Made by a program: the position numbers and the translations under genes. From positions 1,984,001 through 2,048,000 of the forward strand of contig NZ_CP011025.1 in NCBI RefSeq assembly GCF_000238395.3: 64,000 nucleotides of DNA, written 5' to 3'. Position 1 is the stretch's first letter. The number at the start of each line of letters is the position of its first letter. This DNA comes from Pseudoalteromonas arctica A 37-1-2 (GTDB lineage: Bacteria; Pseudomonadota; Gammaproteobacteria; Enterobacterales; Alteromonadaceae). The notes under the pieces were generated by a model. It worked only from the letters and a program-made list of their open reading frames with translations, was not told the origin of the DNA and made no database searches. Positions 17,602 to 25,030 of this stretch are shown piece after piece.

Positions 17602-18209
17602 GAATACTCAATAGGTGAGGTGATGAAAAATGAGTATAACTTAGTTAACGTACTGCCATTGCTATTAATATGATTTATAGCGCTTTTATTAATTTACAAG
17701 CATTTATATACGTACTCAAAAAGGTCGGTTTATTATTCAGATCAGCTGAAGTGTCTGGCTTCATAGCTAATTAAAACTTATCCAGTGATGACTCTTAGTA
17801 AAAACAACGACTTAACATACTGAAATTTGGCTAATGTACTGTTATAGCTATAAAAAACCCCTTTGAATATTCCTCATGTTCAACATGAATAAAGTGCACA
17901 CCAAAACAAAGGAAGTCTAAACGGCTAAACATCCATCTTTTATTTTTACCGATTTATGCCTTTTTCTCGCCAATTGCTACGTAATCGAATCTAACAATAG
18001 TGATTAATGAATATGACTCATGTTTTATGTGAAATTAAACCGTTTTTCTTCATATACCAATCAACGTATAAATTACTCATCCCTTAGCGCTAAACACTAT
18101 TACTAACAACTTAAAGCTGCTGAATAACAAAAACAGCTAAGTAAGTTGCAAGGCTAATAAAGCGCAGAGCATTAATCAGGTTTAAATTATAAAATTGGAT
18201 ATAAACACG
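17602..18209. other. Gene-free region upstream of mesX
   Basis: About 600 bp of AT-rich DNA separate the divergent spermidine-synthase-like gene and mesX, so it must hold both promoters. A perfect 15-base palindrome, TCATGTT-C-AACATGA, lies at 17874-17888 and could be an operator. I see no convincing MetJ or MetR box, no riboswitch fold and no further ORF. Confidence 0.35.
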
Positions 18210-19187
18210 ATGAAAAAAGATTTTACATTTAATATTAAGAGCGTTTCACTCGACGAAAATTATCATCCATCAACTAATACGCGTATCACAACCAACTTTG
18301 CTAATTTAGCCAGAGGTGAATACCGCAAAGCAAACTTACGTAACGCCTTAAACATGATTAACAACCGTTTTAATGCCCTAGCCCATTGGGATAACACCAA
18401 AGGTGAGCGTTATTCTATTGAGCTTGAAATTGTCTCTGTTGAGATAGGTATTGAAGACGGCGGCGAAAGCTTCCCATCAATCGAAATATTAAAAACAAAT
18501 ATTGTTGATCATAAAACTAATAAGCGCATTGAAGGCATTGTAGGAAACAACTTTTCATCGTATGTACGAGACTACGACTTTAGCGTACTTCTACAAGAGC
18601 ACAATAAAGGCAAGCCTCAATTTAGCATTCCAGATGACTTTGGGGTTTTACATGGCAAGCTATTTCAGTCATTCGTAAATTCGGATACATACAAACAAAA
18701 CTTTAAAAAACCACCGGTTATATGCCTAAGTGTGTCAGATAACAAAACCTACAACCGCACCGAAAACCAACACCCGGTACTTGGCGTTGAATACGAACCA
18801 AATGAATCGTCTTTAACTGAGCAATACTTCAAAAAAATGGGCTTACAGGTACGTTATTTTATGCCACAAAATAGCGCCGCGCCTTTAGCATTGTTCTTCT
18901 TTGGTGATTTACTTAATGATTACAGCAATCTTGAGCTTATAAGCACCATTAGTACGATGGAAACGTTTCAAAAAATCTACAGACCAGAGATTTATAATGC
19001 AAACGCAACAGCGGGTAAATCATATAAACCAAACTTAAAAAACTTGGATCACTCACTAACGCAAATTGTGTATGACCGAGAAGAGCGCGGCAAGTTAGCA
19101 AATGAGCAAGGCAAGTTTGCACAAGAGCATTTTATCAAACCGTACCAAACAGTTCTTGAGCAATTCTCTACTAGCTATCTGTCATAA
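18210..19187 (+). CDS. mesX: MesX, partner protein of methionine synthase MesD (DUF1852)
   Basis: The 325-residue soluble protein matches the DUF1852 family: FNIKSVSLDENYHPSTNTRI, TTNFANLARGEYRKANLRNA, MINNRFNALAHWDN. DUF1852 proteins were shown by genetics in other bacteria to be needed for function of the neighbouring core-type methionine synthase MesD, and were named MesX. The mesD gene follows 78 bp downstream on the same strand. I start at the ATG at 18210; a TTG 15 bp upstream is also open. How MesX helps MesD is not known; a role in an oxygen-dependent methyl-donor step has been proposed. Confidence 0.88.
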   Translation: MKKDFTFNIKSVSLDENYHPSTNTRITTNFANLARGEYRKANLRNALNMINNRFNALAHWDNTKGERYSIELEIVSVEIGIEDGGESFPSIEILKTNIVDHKTNKRIEGIVGNNFSSYVRDYDFSVLLQEHNKGKPQFSIPDDFGVLHGKLFQSFVNSDTYKQNFKKPPVICLSVSDNKTYNRTENQHPVLGVEYEPNESSLTEQYFKKMGLQVRYFMPQNSAAPLALFFFGDLLNDYSNLELISTISTMETFQKIYRPEIYNANATAGKSYKPNLKNLDHSLTQIVYDREERGKLANEQGKFAQEHFIKPYQTVLEQFSTSYLS

Positions 19188-19265
19188 CAACTAATAGTAA
19201 CAAGCAGTAATAACGCGCTTAACGATACGTTTAATAATTAACTAAAATATACGGCATTATTTATT

Positions 19266-20300
19266 ATGAAAAAATTACTACCTACATCTACCGCTGGCAG
19301 TTTACCAAAGCCTTTATGGCTTGCAGAGCCAGAAACACTTTGGTCACCTTGGAAATTACAAGGTGATGAATTAACCCAAGGAAAACACGACGCCCTACGC
19401 TTGTCATTATTCGACCAGCAACAAGCAGGCATTGATATTGTTAGCGATGGTGAGCAAACAAGGCAGCATTTTGTAACTACATTTATAGAGCACCTAAATG
19501 GCGTTGACTTTGAAAAACGTAAAACAGTAAAAATTCGTGACCGATACGACGCAAGTGTACCTACAGTTGTGGGCCCTGTTAGCCGTCAAAAGTCTGTGTT
19601 TGTTGAAGACGCTAAATTTTTACGCCAGCAAACCAAGCAACCAATAAAATGGGCATTGCCAGGCCCAATGACAATGATTGACACGCTTTACGACGATCAT
19701 TATAAAAGCCGCGAAAAACTAGCGTGGGAATTTGCCATAATTCTCAATCAAGAAGCAAAAGAATTAGAAGCCGCAGGCGTTGATATCATCCAATTTGATG
19801 AGCCCGCGTTTAACGTATTTTTTGATGAAGTGAACGACTGGGGAATTGCCTGTTTAGAGCGCGCAATTGAAGGGCTTAAATGCGAAACCGCAGTTCATAT
19901 TTGCTATGGCTACGGCATTAAAGCCAATACAGATTGGAAAAAAACACTAGGAAGCGAATGGCGACAGTACGAAGAAGCATTCCCTAAGCTTCAGCAATCT
20001 AATATCGATATTATCTCACTAGAGTGCCATAACTCGCATGTACCAATGGATTTACTAGAACTTATTCGCGGTAAAAAAGTAATGGTAGGCGCAATTGATG
20101 TAGCAAATCACACTATCGAAACGCCAGAAGAAGTAGCTAATACGCTACGTAAAGCACTGCAATTTGTAGATGCCGACAAACTCTACCCGTGTACCAACTG
20201 CGGCATGGCTCCACTACCTCACCATATAGCCAGAGGTAAACTAAATGCCTTGAGCTCAGGAGCTGAAATTATAAGAAAAGAATTATTAGAAAAAAGCTAG
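19266..20300 (+). CDS. mesD: Folate-independent methionine synthase MesD (core MetE domain)
   Basis: At 344 residues this protein corresponds only to the C-terminal catalytic half of cobalamin-independent MetE (about 750 residues). The zinc-site residues are retained: His211 and Cys213 in VHICYG, Glu253 in SLECHNSH and Cys312 in CTNCGMAPL. The N-terminal segment LLPTSTAGSLPKPLWL matches the start of MetE core domains, and IIQFDEPAFN the homocysteine region. MesD methylates homocysteine without the triglutamyl-folate domain; the in vivo methyl donor is unresolved. Pairing with mesX is the usual arrangement for this family. Confidence 0.9.
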   Translation: MKKLLPTSTAGSLPKPLWLAEPETLWSPWKLQGDELTQGKHDALRLSLFDQQQAGIDIVSDGEQTRQHFVTTFIEHLNGVDFEKRKTVKIRDRYDASVPTVVGPVSRQKSVFVEDAKFLRQQTKQPIKWALPGPMTMIDTLYDDHYKSREKLAWEFAIILNQEAKELEAAGVDIIQFDEPAFNVFFDEVNDWGIACLERAIEGLKCETAVHICYGYGIKANTDWKKTLGSEWRQYEEAFPKLQQSNIDIISLECHNSHVPMDLLELIRGKKVMVGAIDVANHTIETPEEVANTLRKALQFVDADKLYPCTNCGMAPLPHHIARGKLNALSSGAEIIRKELLEKS

Positions 20301-20342
20301 TAAAGTAGCTTTAAAATACAAATTGTAAACAATAACTACTGT

Positions 20343-20379
20343 CGCACCATGCCATAGTAAAATCCATAAACATGGTGCG
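20343..20379 (+). other. Hairpin downstream of mesD
   Basis: CGCACCATG and its exact complement CATGGTGCG flank 19 bases, 42 bp past the mesD stop. There is no T-run, so it may be a weak terminator or a processed 3' end. Confidence 0.35.
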
Positions 20380-20420
20380 TTAGCTAAAACCGACTAAAGA
20401 ACAAAGTTTAGGTTAGTTAT

Positions 20421-20843
20421 TTAATTTTTTTTATTAAAAAGCTCTAACCTATTTTTTGAAAAATCGATAACTGCTTGGTATTGAATAAAAAAGGGAGAGC
20501 CTAACAAGCCATGTACTCCCTTTTCACCACCCGCCACCTGTACATGGTCAAGATTAAGTGACACAAAGGCAGGACTTTCAAACAAGGCACTACCAAACTC
20601 AATTGAATCAACTTCTATATCTCCCATAGCGTGATCCGAAGTGCCCAAGCCTGCTGCATTCTCAACATTGAGTGTCTCTTCAATGCCTAATTCACTTAGG
20701 CATCCCCTGTCTAAAACAGATGTCCCAGCGCCAGTATCTAAAATAAAACGTAACAATTTACCGTTAATTTTAGCTTCAACAATTTGGTGGCCTGTTTCTG
20801 ATATTTCAAACTCAATTACAGTTTTTCCTTCAGATAAATTCAT
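20421..20843 (-). CDS. Retropepsin-like aspartic protease domain protein
   Basis: This 140-residue cytoplasmic-type protein has one retroviral-type aspartic protease domain: the active-site triad LDTGAGTSVLDR near residue 36, followed later by the flap-side hydrophobic-hydrophobic-Gly motif GLLGSPFF and a final beta strand AVIDFSKNRLELF. Such domains work as dimers. Bacterial single-domain retropepsin-like proteins are of unknown substrate. It lies directly beyond the end of the integron-like cassette cluster on the same strand and lacks its own attC, so I treat it as the chromosomal neighbour. Confidence 0.8.
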   Translation of the reverse strand: MNLSEGKTVIEFEISETGHQIVEAKINGKLLRFILDTGAGTSVLDRGCLSELGIEETLNVENAAGLGTSDHAMGDIEVDSIEFGSALFESPAFVSLNLDHVQVAGGEKGVHGLLGSPFFIQYQAVIDFSKNRLELFNKKN

Positions 20844-20939
20844 ATACGTTCCTTGTTAGATTTTATTTAGGTGTTGGAAAACGAATACACCCTACGATGA
20901 ATCGACTTATTTAGCGGCTTTAAAGCGCCACTATTAAAA

Positions 20940-20995
20940 GTTGCAATTAATAGACAAATTTTACTAGTTGCCCACCTCAGGACGTTTTGTTATAT
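20940..20995 (-). other. attC-like half-site at the distal end of the cassette cluster
   Basis: On the minus strand this begins ATATAACAAAACGTCCTGAG directly after the DUF6624 gene. Its outer bases GTACATATAAC are the exact reverse complement of the first bases of that cassette (GTTATATGTAC). About 55 bp match the left half of the site at 21621-21742, but no right half can be found before the retropepsin gene, so the site seems truncated. Confidence 0.6.
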
Positions 20996-21000
20996 GTACA

Positions 21001-21603
21001 TTAATTCAAGTCTATTTCAGGGTGTTCTTTAATCCCGTACATTTTTTCCATTATTTTTAAGTAAAAATCTAAAGAGGGCATATTCATTTCTTCACGCCGT
21101 TTATCTACATTAGTTTCATCTTCTATAGGGCTAAACACAACTTTACCTTCACTCACATCAGCTTGAGTACCATAGATTTGTTTCTTTCCTTGTGCAATAA
21201 GAGCTCTATCAGTTAAAAGAGCAACTTGTTGTCCGCTAACACCTTCGCCATTCAAATATGATTGCTTTAAATAAGGAAGCATTTTTACTTTAAATGCAAC
21301 ATCAGGTGAATGCTGGATGACTAAAAATGCTGCTCCAACTCCTTTAACTCCGACTAAATCCCTTGTTACCCAATGATGCTTTTTAATGATAGCTTTAAGT
21401 TTTCCTGTATTACTTTCATCTATTTTCATCATTTGTTCTAGGAGTGCTTTAGGCGGGTTTTGCCACCCAGCTTCTCCTATTTTGTTTCGAATATGTTGAT
21501 CTTCAATTTCCATTTCAATTAGTTCTTTTTGCAGAGGAAGGTTAATTTCGGCAAAAGAATAAAAAGGTATTATCAACACTAAAAATAATAGGTAACGCAT
21601 CAA
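21001..21603 (-). CDS. DUF6624-like secreted protein (cassette gene)
   Basis: The protein has an N-terminal signal peptide (MMRYLLFLVLIIPFYSFA) and about 180 mature residues. Segments such as WVTRDLVGVKGVGAAFLVIQ, HSPDVAF and ALLTDRALIAQGKKQIYGTQ match the pattern of DUF6624, a family of unknown function with conserved His and Asp residues; it often appears near accessory DNA. AAGGAG precedes the ATG within the short space after the cassette crossover. An attC-like sequence starts right after the stop. Codon use resembles its cassette neighbours. Function is unknown. Confidence 0.7.
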   Translation of the reverse strand: MMRYLLFLVLIIPFYSFAEINLPLQKELIEMEIEDQHIRNKIGEAGWQNPPKALLEQMMKIDESNTGKLKAIIKKHHWVTRDLVGVKGVGAAFLVIQHSPDVAFKVKMLPYLKQSYLNGEGVSGQQVALLTDRALIAQGKKQIYGTQADVSEGKVVFSPIEDETNVDKRREEMNMPSLDFYLKIMEKMYGIKEHPEIDLN

Positions 21604-21620
21604 CTGAACTCTCCTTGTAC

Positions 21621-21742
21621 ATATAACGAGCCTGTAGATTAACTCGTTTTTTATTTATTTTTATTGATAAACAAACCATAGCTGAATTTGCAATTAATAG
21701 CTAAACTTTACTAGTCGTCCACCTCAGGGCGTGTTGTTATAC
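21621..21742 (-). other. attC-like site between the HEAT and DUF6624 cassettes
   Basis: The plus strand reads ATATAAC at one end and GTTATAC at the other, with GAGCCTG and CAGGGCG as inner complementary boxes. Length is 122 bp. The right half (minus orientation) is shared with the end of the 400-bp repeat found at 24250 and 26015. Confidence 0.75.
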
Positions 21743-21746
21743 GTAC

Positions 21747-22358
21747 TTACAGCGGAGACCACTTTTTATATTTGTGTTTTTGAGCTAATCCAACTGCGTT
21801 AGTTATTTCGTCCCGTTTTGAGGCTGAACAAAAATGTAGATACTCCTCAACCTTTTTTCCTGACCAACCTGGAGCGGCTGCTAATACCCAAAAATTAATT
21901 CCATCATTTTTGCCTTGAGCTGCCACATGATCAATTATTCTTTCTATATCTATTTCCGCTGGCACCATTTTAAGCATTGCCATTGCGCGAAGTGCTCCAT
22001 CAGTGACCATAAAGTTACCAGATTCGATCGCTTTAAATATTGATATAACATCCTGTTCATTTTGCATTGATAATCTTTGGATTGCATCGCCGATAGCAAG
22101 ATAAACCATTGTTGCTTCTAAGGTTTGATGTGCCATTGATTTAAGGAAATCTAGTGCAGGTTTGTAGCCACATTCACCGATAGCCATAACCATTTGATAC
22201 TGAGTCTCCCAAGTACGTGAATCTTTTAGCTCTTCTTTCAAAGCACTTAATAAGAACGGGCCTGCATCGCCATTTTTAAGTTTACGTAATTTCTTAGCCG
22301 CAGATCGTCGTTTAGCTGACTTTTTATCTTTAAGCTGAGAAATCATTTCATCTAGCAC
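21747..22358 (-). CDS. HEAT-repeat protein (cassette gene), GTG start
   Basis: I start at the GTG at 22358 because AGGAG lies 6 bp upstream; the longer frame to 22412 would run into the attC site. The product of about 203 residues is helical, with a basic first helix (KDKKSAKRRSAAKKLRKLKN) and several HEAT-like helix pairs, for example QYQMVMAIGECGYKPALDFL and MVYLAIGDAIQRLS. HEAT repeats serve protein binding; no enzyme motif is seen. It has no signal peptide. The stop codon sits 5 bp from the attC boundary. Confidence 0.7.
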   Translation of the reverse strand: MLDEMISQLKDKKSAKRRSAAKKLRKLKNGDAGPFLLSALKEELKDSRTWETQYQMVMAIGECGYKPALDFLKSMAHQTLEATMVYLAIGDAIQRLSMQNEQDVISIFKAIESGNFMVTDGALRAMAMLKMVPAEIDIERIIDHVAAQGKNDGINFWVLAAAPGWSGKKVEEYLHFCSASKRDEITNAVGLAQKHKYKKWSPL

Positions 22359-22373
22359 AAAACTCTCCTGTAC

Positions 22374-22478
22374 GTATAACTTTCCAATAACGGGCGCAGA
22401 CATGTGGGGCATGATGGCGAAGCCGCGCGTGTATGCGTCCCAGCGAACGTAGAGAGTGTGTTGATTGGGTTGTTATAT
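22374..22478 (-). other. attC-like site between the three-helix membrane and HEAT cassettes
   Basis: The ends read GTATAAC and GTTATAT on the plus strand; the inner arms TTTCCAATAACG and GATTGGGTTG pair. Length is 105 bp. GCAATATAAC at its left end (minus strand) is the exact complement of the start of the membrane-protein cassette. Confidence 0.78.
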
Positions 22479-22494
22479 TGCATGTTTAAACAAC

Positions 22495-22758
22495 CTAGCT
22501 ATTAGTTCTTTTGAGTATCAAGCAGCCAGTTATCGTTGATATTGCGCAGCTAATTAAAAATGAAGCAAATGCGGCGAATAAATAAAAAGGATCAAGCGGC
22601 CCAAGGTTTAAATATGCTGCAAGGTGAAAAACTGACGCACTGAGTAACCCCGAAACAAAGACCGCTATAACGAATTTTTTAATAAATAAATGAGACACAA
22701 GCGAGCAAATCGTCGCAATTGTGGCAAGAACAGCAATACCGAATATTCCATCATTCAT
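22495..22758 (-). CDS. Small three-helix membrane protein (cassette gene)
   Basis: The 87-residue product has three hydrophobic segments (GIAVLATIATICSLVSHLF, FVIAVFVSGLLSASVFHLAA, LFAAFASFLISCAISTITGC) and a basic C-terminus (KRTNS). It would sit in the inner membrane. I recognise no family. The ATG is 16 bp after the cassette crossover with AAAGGT upstream, and an attC-like site follows the stop. Confidence 0.65.
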   Translation of the reverse strand: MNDGIFGIAVLATIATICSLVSHLFIKKFVIAVFVSGLLSASVFHLAAYLNLGPLDPFYLFAAFASFLISCAISTITGCLILKRTNS

Positions 22759-22773
22759 TAAATTACCTTTGCA

Positions 22774-22848
22774 ATATAACGCTTAATATAACTGGAAAAT
22801 ACGAGCGTTTTACAGCGAGTAGTTTTCCAGTTGATGTTTTTGTTAACT
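22774..22848 (-). other. attC-like site after the small membrane-anchored protein cassette
   Basis: A 75-bp site with ends ATATAAC and GTTAACT and long inner arms AACTGGAAAA and TTTTCCAGTT. It overlaps the stop codon of the gene before it. Its left end GGCAGTTAAC is complementary to the start of its own cassette (GTTAACTGCC). Confidence 0.82.
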
Positions 22849-23208
22849 GCCATGAGTACACTCTAACTTAAAGCCATGTTCTACTGACTTTATAAAACGA
22901 GGATAACCATTGTCAGTTTTATAACTTACAGAAACTCCACCATCAAAGAGAACTACCGAAAACACAGGATTTCTATAAATGTTTCCTTGAATTGGAGTAT
23001 TCCAATCTGTATCCCAACCGTGATTATTACTCTTTAACCATCTCACAATATTTAAATAGTCCATATCGTCAGAGTTTATTACTGCACCACAATATTCAAA
23101 CTCACTAGGGATAAAGCGCGTTTCAATTTCTAGATTTTTGAAAAAATAAAAATAACATGCAGCAATAATTAAGATAACAACAGCCACAAAGGCACTAAAA
23201 GTTTTCAA
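22843..23208 (-). CDS. Small membrane-anchored protein (cassette gene), unknown
   Basis: The 121-residue product has one N-terminal membrane helix (FSAFVAVVILIIAACYFYFF) and about 95 residues that would face the periplasm, with Cys39 and a C-terminal Cys that could pair, and Trp-rich NNHGWDTDWNTPIQGN. No family is recognised. The TAA stop lies inside the left end of its own attC-like site, a common feature of compact gene cassettes. Confidence 0.65.
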   Translation of the reverse strand: MKTFSAFVAVVILIIAACYFYFFKNLEIETRFIPSEFEYCGAVINSDDMDYLNIVRWLKSNNHGWDTDWNTPIQGNIYRNPVFSVVLFDGGVSVSYKTDNGYPRFIKSVEHGFKLECTHGS

Positions 23209-23224
23209 CAGAGTCCCGTTTGGC

Positions 23225-23293
23225 AGTTAACGCCCCAATAAGCCGCTGAAAGGAGCGCAGCGTATTGAGGTCGGATTAATTGGTTTGTTATGT
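23225..23293 (-). other. attC-like site after the AraC cassette
   Basis: A 69-bp site, the most canonical here: minus-strand ends ACATAAC and GTTAACT with inner arms CCAATTAATCCG and GCTTATTGG, and the short stem-like GCTGCGCTCCTTTCAGCGGC. It overlaps the AraC stop codon. GGCACATAAC is the exact complement of the AraC cassette start GTTATGTGCC. Confidence 0.85.
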
Positions 23294-24163
23294 GCCTAAG
23301 TCAATCGGCAAATATATATCGGTTATCATTTCACTTTCTGATACTTCTGGGAAAAAACTAACCCTTTCAAAAAAAACAGGAAAGTCCCGAACTTCAAAAT
23401 CAGAATCGAGAAGCCATTTGGAGTACAGAAAGTTTACCACCGCGCCAATAGAGTCATCGCTGCCAATATGCCTAACTACTGCACATCTCCCAGCAGGGAT
23501 TATTTTGCTCACGACTCCATAATCATTTGGCTCGACTTGGAAGTCAACAGAACAACAAAGATCAAACCTAAAATTTTCGGGGACTGTTACAGCAGGATCA
23601 TCGTAAACCAAATTAAAGGTCTTGCTTTTATTTGGCAGAAGGTGGTTGATTTTTCTCCACTCAATGAATTTTTGTATTGTATTTCCTAACAGGTTTGGCG
23701 AACCTCGGTGCTCCATAACTGCAATTGATGTTTCAGGGAAATCAATCAGTTCCACTTTAAAATCAGGATTTTCATTCATAATTTTAGTCCTTAGCTTAAT
23801 CACTGGTTCATATTTTGAACGCCAAGGAGTCCAATCAGGGGTTTTCCTAAATTCGAACGGACTTTTGTCAAAATGTTTTTTAAAAGCCCGAGAAAAAGCT
23901 TCATGACTTTCGTAACCATTCGCCAATGCAATATCAACAATCTTATCATCTACCCTATAGGCTAATTGGAAGGCTGCCTTTTTGAGTCGAAGTAATCTCA
24001 CAAGCGATATTACGGGCATACCAAAGTGTGACGAAAATTGCCTATGAAAATGGTACTTCGATAAATATGCTAGCTGACAAAGCCTTTTAACATCAAGCTC
24101 CCCATCAAGGTTAGCATCAATATAATTGACTACATCTATAAACTGATCACGGTATTTGGTCAT
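23288..24163 (-). CDS. AraC family regulator with GyrI-like effector domain (cassette gene)
   Basis: The N-terminal 105 residues contain two AraC helix-turn-helix motifs: VKRLCQLAYLSKYHFHRQFS and VDIALANGYESHEAFSRAFK, followed by KHFDKSPFEFRK. The C-terminal 155 residues form a GyrI/SOUL-like small-molecule domain (VELIDFPETSIAVMEHRGSP, then PAGRCAVVRHIGSDD). This Rob/SoxS-like layout is usual for regulators of drug or stress response. It is one of the genes in the attC-bounded cluster. The ligand and targets are unknown; regulators in cassettes are less common than toxins and enzymes. Confidence 0.9.
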   Translation of the reverse strand: MTKYRDQFIDVVNYIDANLDGELDVKRLCQLAYLSKYHFHRQFSSHFGMPVISLVRLLRLKKAAFQLAYRVDDKIVDIALANGYESHEAFSRAFKKHFDKSPFEFRKTPDWTPWRSKYEPVIKLRTKIMNENPDFKVELIDFPETSIAVMEHRGSPNLLGNTIQKFIEWRKINHLLPNKSKTFNLVYDDPAVTVPENFRFDLCCSVDFQVEPNDYGVVSKIIPAGRCAVVRHIGSDDSIGAVVNFLYSKWLLDSDFEVRDFPVFFERVSFFPEVSESEMITDIYLPIDLGT

Positions 24164-24244
24164 ATAACTATTTCTCTCCTAAGCAACTCAATACTAGGAA
24201 CTATTTAAATACGGATCTTGACCAAAGTTGCTGAGTTTGAAGGC

Positions 24245-24251
24245 ACATAAC
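24245..24251 (-). other. Cassette crossover box before the AraC gene
   Basis: ACATAAC on the plus strand gives GTTATGT on the minus strand. It joins the end of the 400-bp repeat (ACAGGCTC) to the start of the AraC cassette. Confidence 0.65.
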
Positions 24252-24638
24252 GAGCCTGTAGATTAACTCGTTTTTAAATTTGTTTTTTATTGATAAACAA
24301 ACCATAGCTGAGTTCCTATTTTGGTTCAATTGATTACTGTATTTTTACGCAGAATATAGAAGTGTTTGATATTGTTTTAATTGGCGTTTTGGAAGGGATT
24401 TCGGGTGTTTGAGTGGCTTTTATTTAGAGTAAGAGGGCTTACCCTTCTCAATGCATCGTGTTTTGCAGCTTTTCTATATTATGAACAAGGCAATACAGTT
24501 GCCGCAGTGTAAAGTAAAGGCATTCACTTTTGTTTGACCCCGTAAGGTCAATTTATTCATGCCTTTATTCACTGTAATGTTCCGCTTTTTATTTAAAAGA
24601 AAGCCGAGTCGTTTACCATTCTTTAATAAACCGCTATC
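24250..24638. repeat. About 400-bp direct repeat, copy A
   Basis: This segment matches 26015-26415 over its whole length with scattered differences and small indels. It starts with CGAGCCTGTAGATTAACTCG at a cassette boundary and includes the hairpin TTGACC-CCGTAA-GGTCAA near 24534. A third, 60-bp partial copy is at 21626-21684. No conserved coding frame is evident because the copies differ by a frameshift in the only candidate. Confidence 0.82.
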
Positions 24639-24955
24639 TTCTTCCGATTGGACTGTCTATTTTTACTTTCATTTTGTCTACATAGCTCAGCTTTTTGCGT
24701 GATTCATTATTTATAATAATGCACTCTTCATACTGTTTTTATTGGCTTTTTTCACATTAATTAGGATGGGTGTCATCCTAATCAATACTACTAAGTGCGT
24801 AAAGTGCAAAATTTAGGATGGGTGTCTAGTTTATTACGATAAATAATTAAAATTGAAACTCCAAACATTACAATCCCTGAAAACTTAGAGTTAACTTTAA
24901 GTTTGACCAGTAATTTTCTGAAAAAGTACCATCCATTCTACTTACCCATCAAAAT
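24639..24955. other. Gene-free segment with REP-like hairpins inside the cassette cluster
   Basis: The stretch contains TTAGGATG-GGTGT-CATCCTAA, a perfect 8-bp stem, at 24761-24781, and a second partial copy TTAGGATGGGTGTC at 24813-24826. Such GGATGGGTGTC elements look like REP sequences. No ORF above about 25 codons is plausible. Confidence 0.5.
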
Positions 24956-25030
24956 GCATAACGCTTTGCATAACCGCACATTTGCGAAGCGAAGCGTAGA
25001 AAATTGTCCGTGTTTATGCACTTTTTAGGT
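24956..25030 (-). other. attC-like site after the NlpC/P60-like cassette
   Basis: On the minus strand the site runs from ACCTAAA at the gene's stop codon to GTTATGC, with inner arms TTCTACGCTTCGC and GCGAAGC-type pairing. The left end GAAACCTAA matches the complement of its cassette start (GTTAGGTTTC) in 9 of 10 positions; the crossover C is changed to A, so it may be inactive. Confidence 0.65.

Noticed and set aside
17700-18209. S-adenosylmethionine riboswitch or MetJ boxes before mesX
   Set aside because: I could not find AGACGTCT-like tandem boxes or a convincing SAM-riboswitch fold; only one unrelated palindrome is present.
20421-20843. Retropepsin gene as a seventh cassette
   Set aside because: No complete attC lies on either side of it, and its start does not complement any site downstream.
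24381-24512. 44-codon ORF (TTG start) in 400-bp repeat copy A
   Set aside because: The matching frame in copy B is broken by a small deletion, so coding is not conserved between the two copies.
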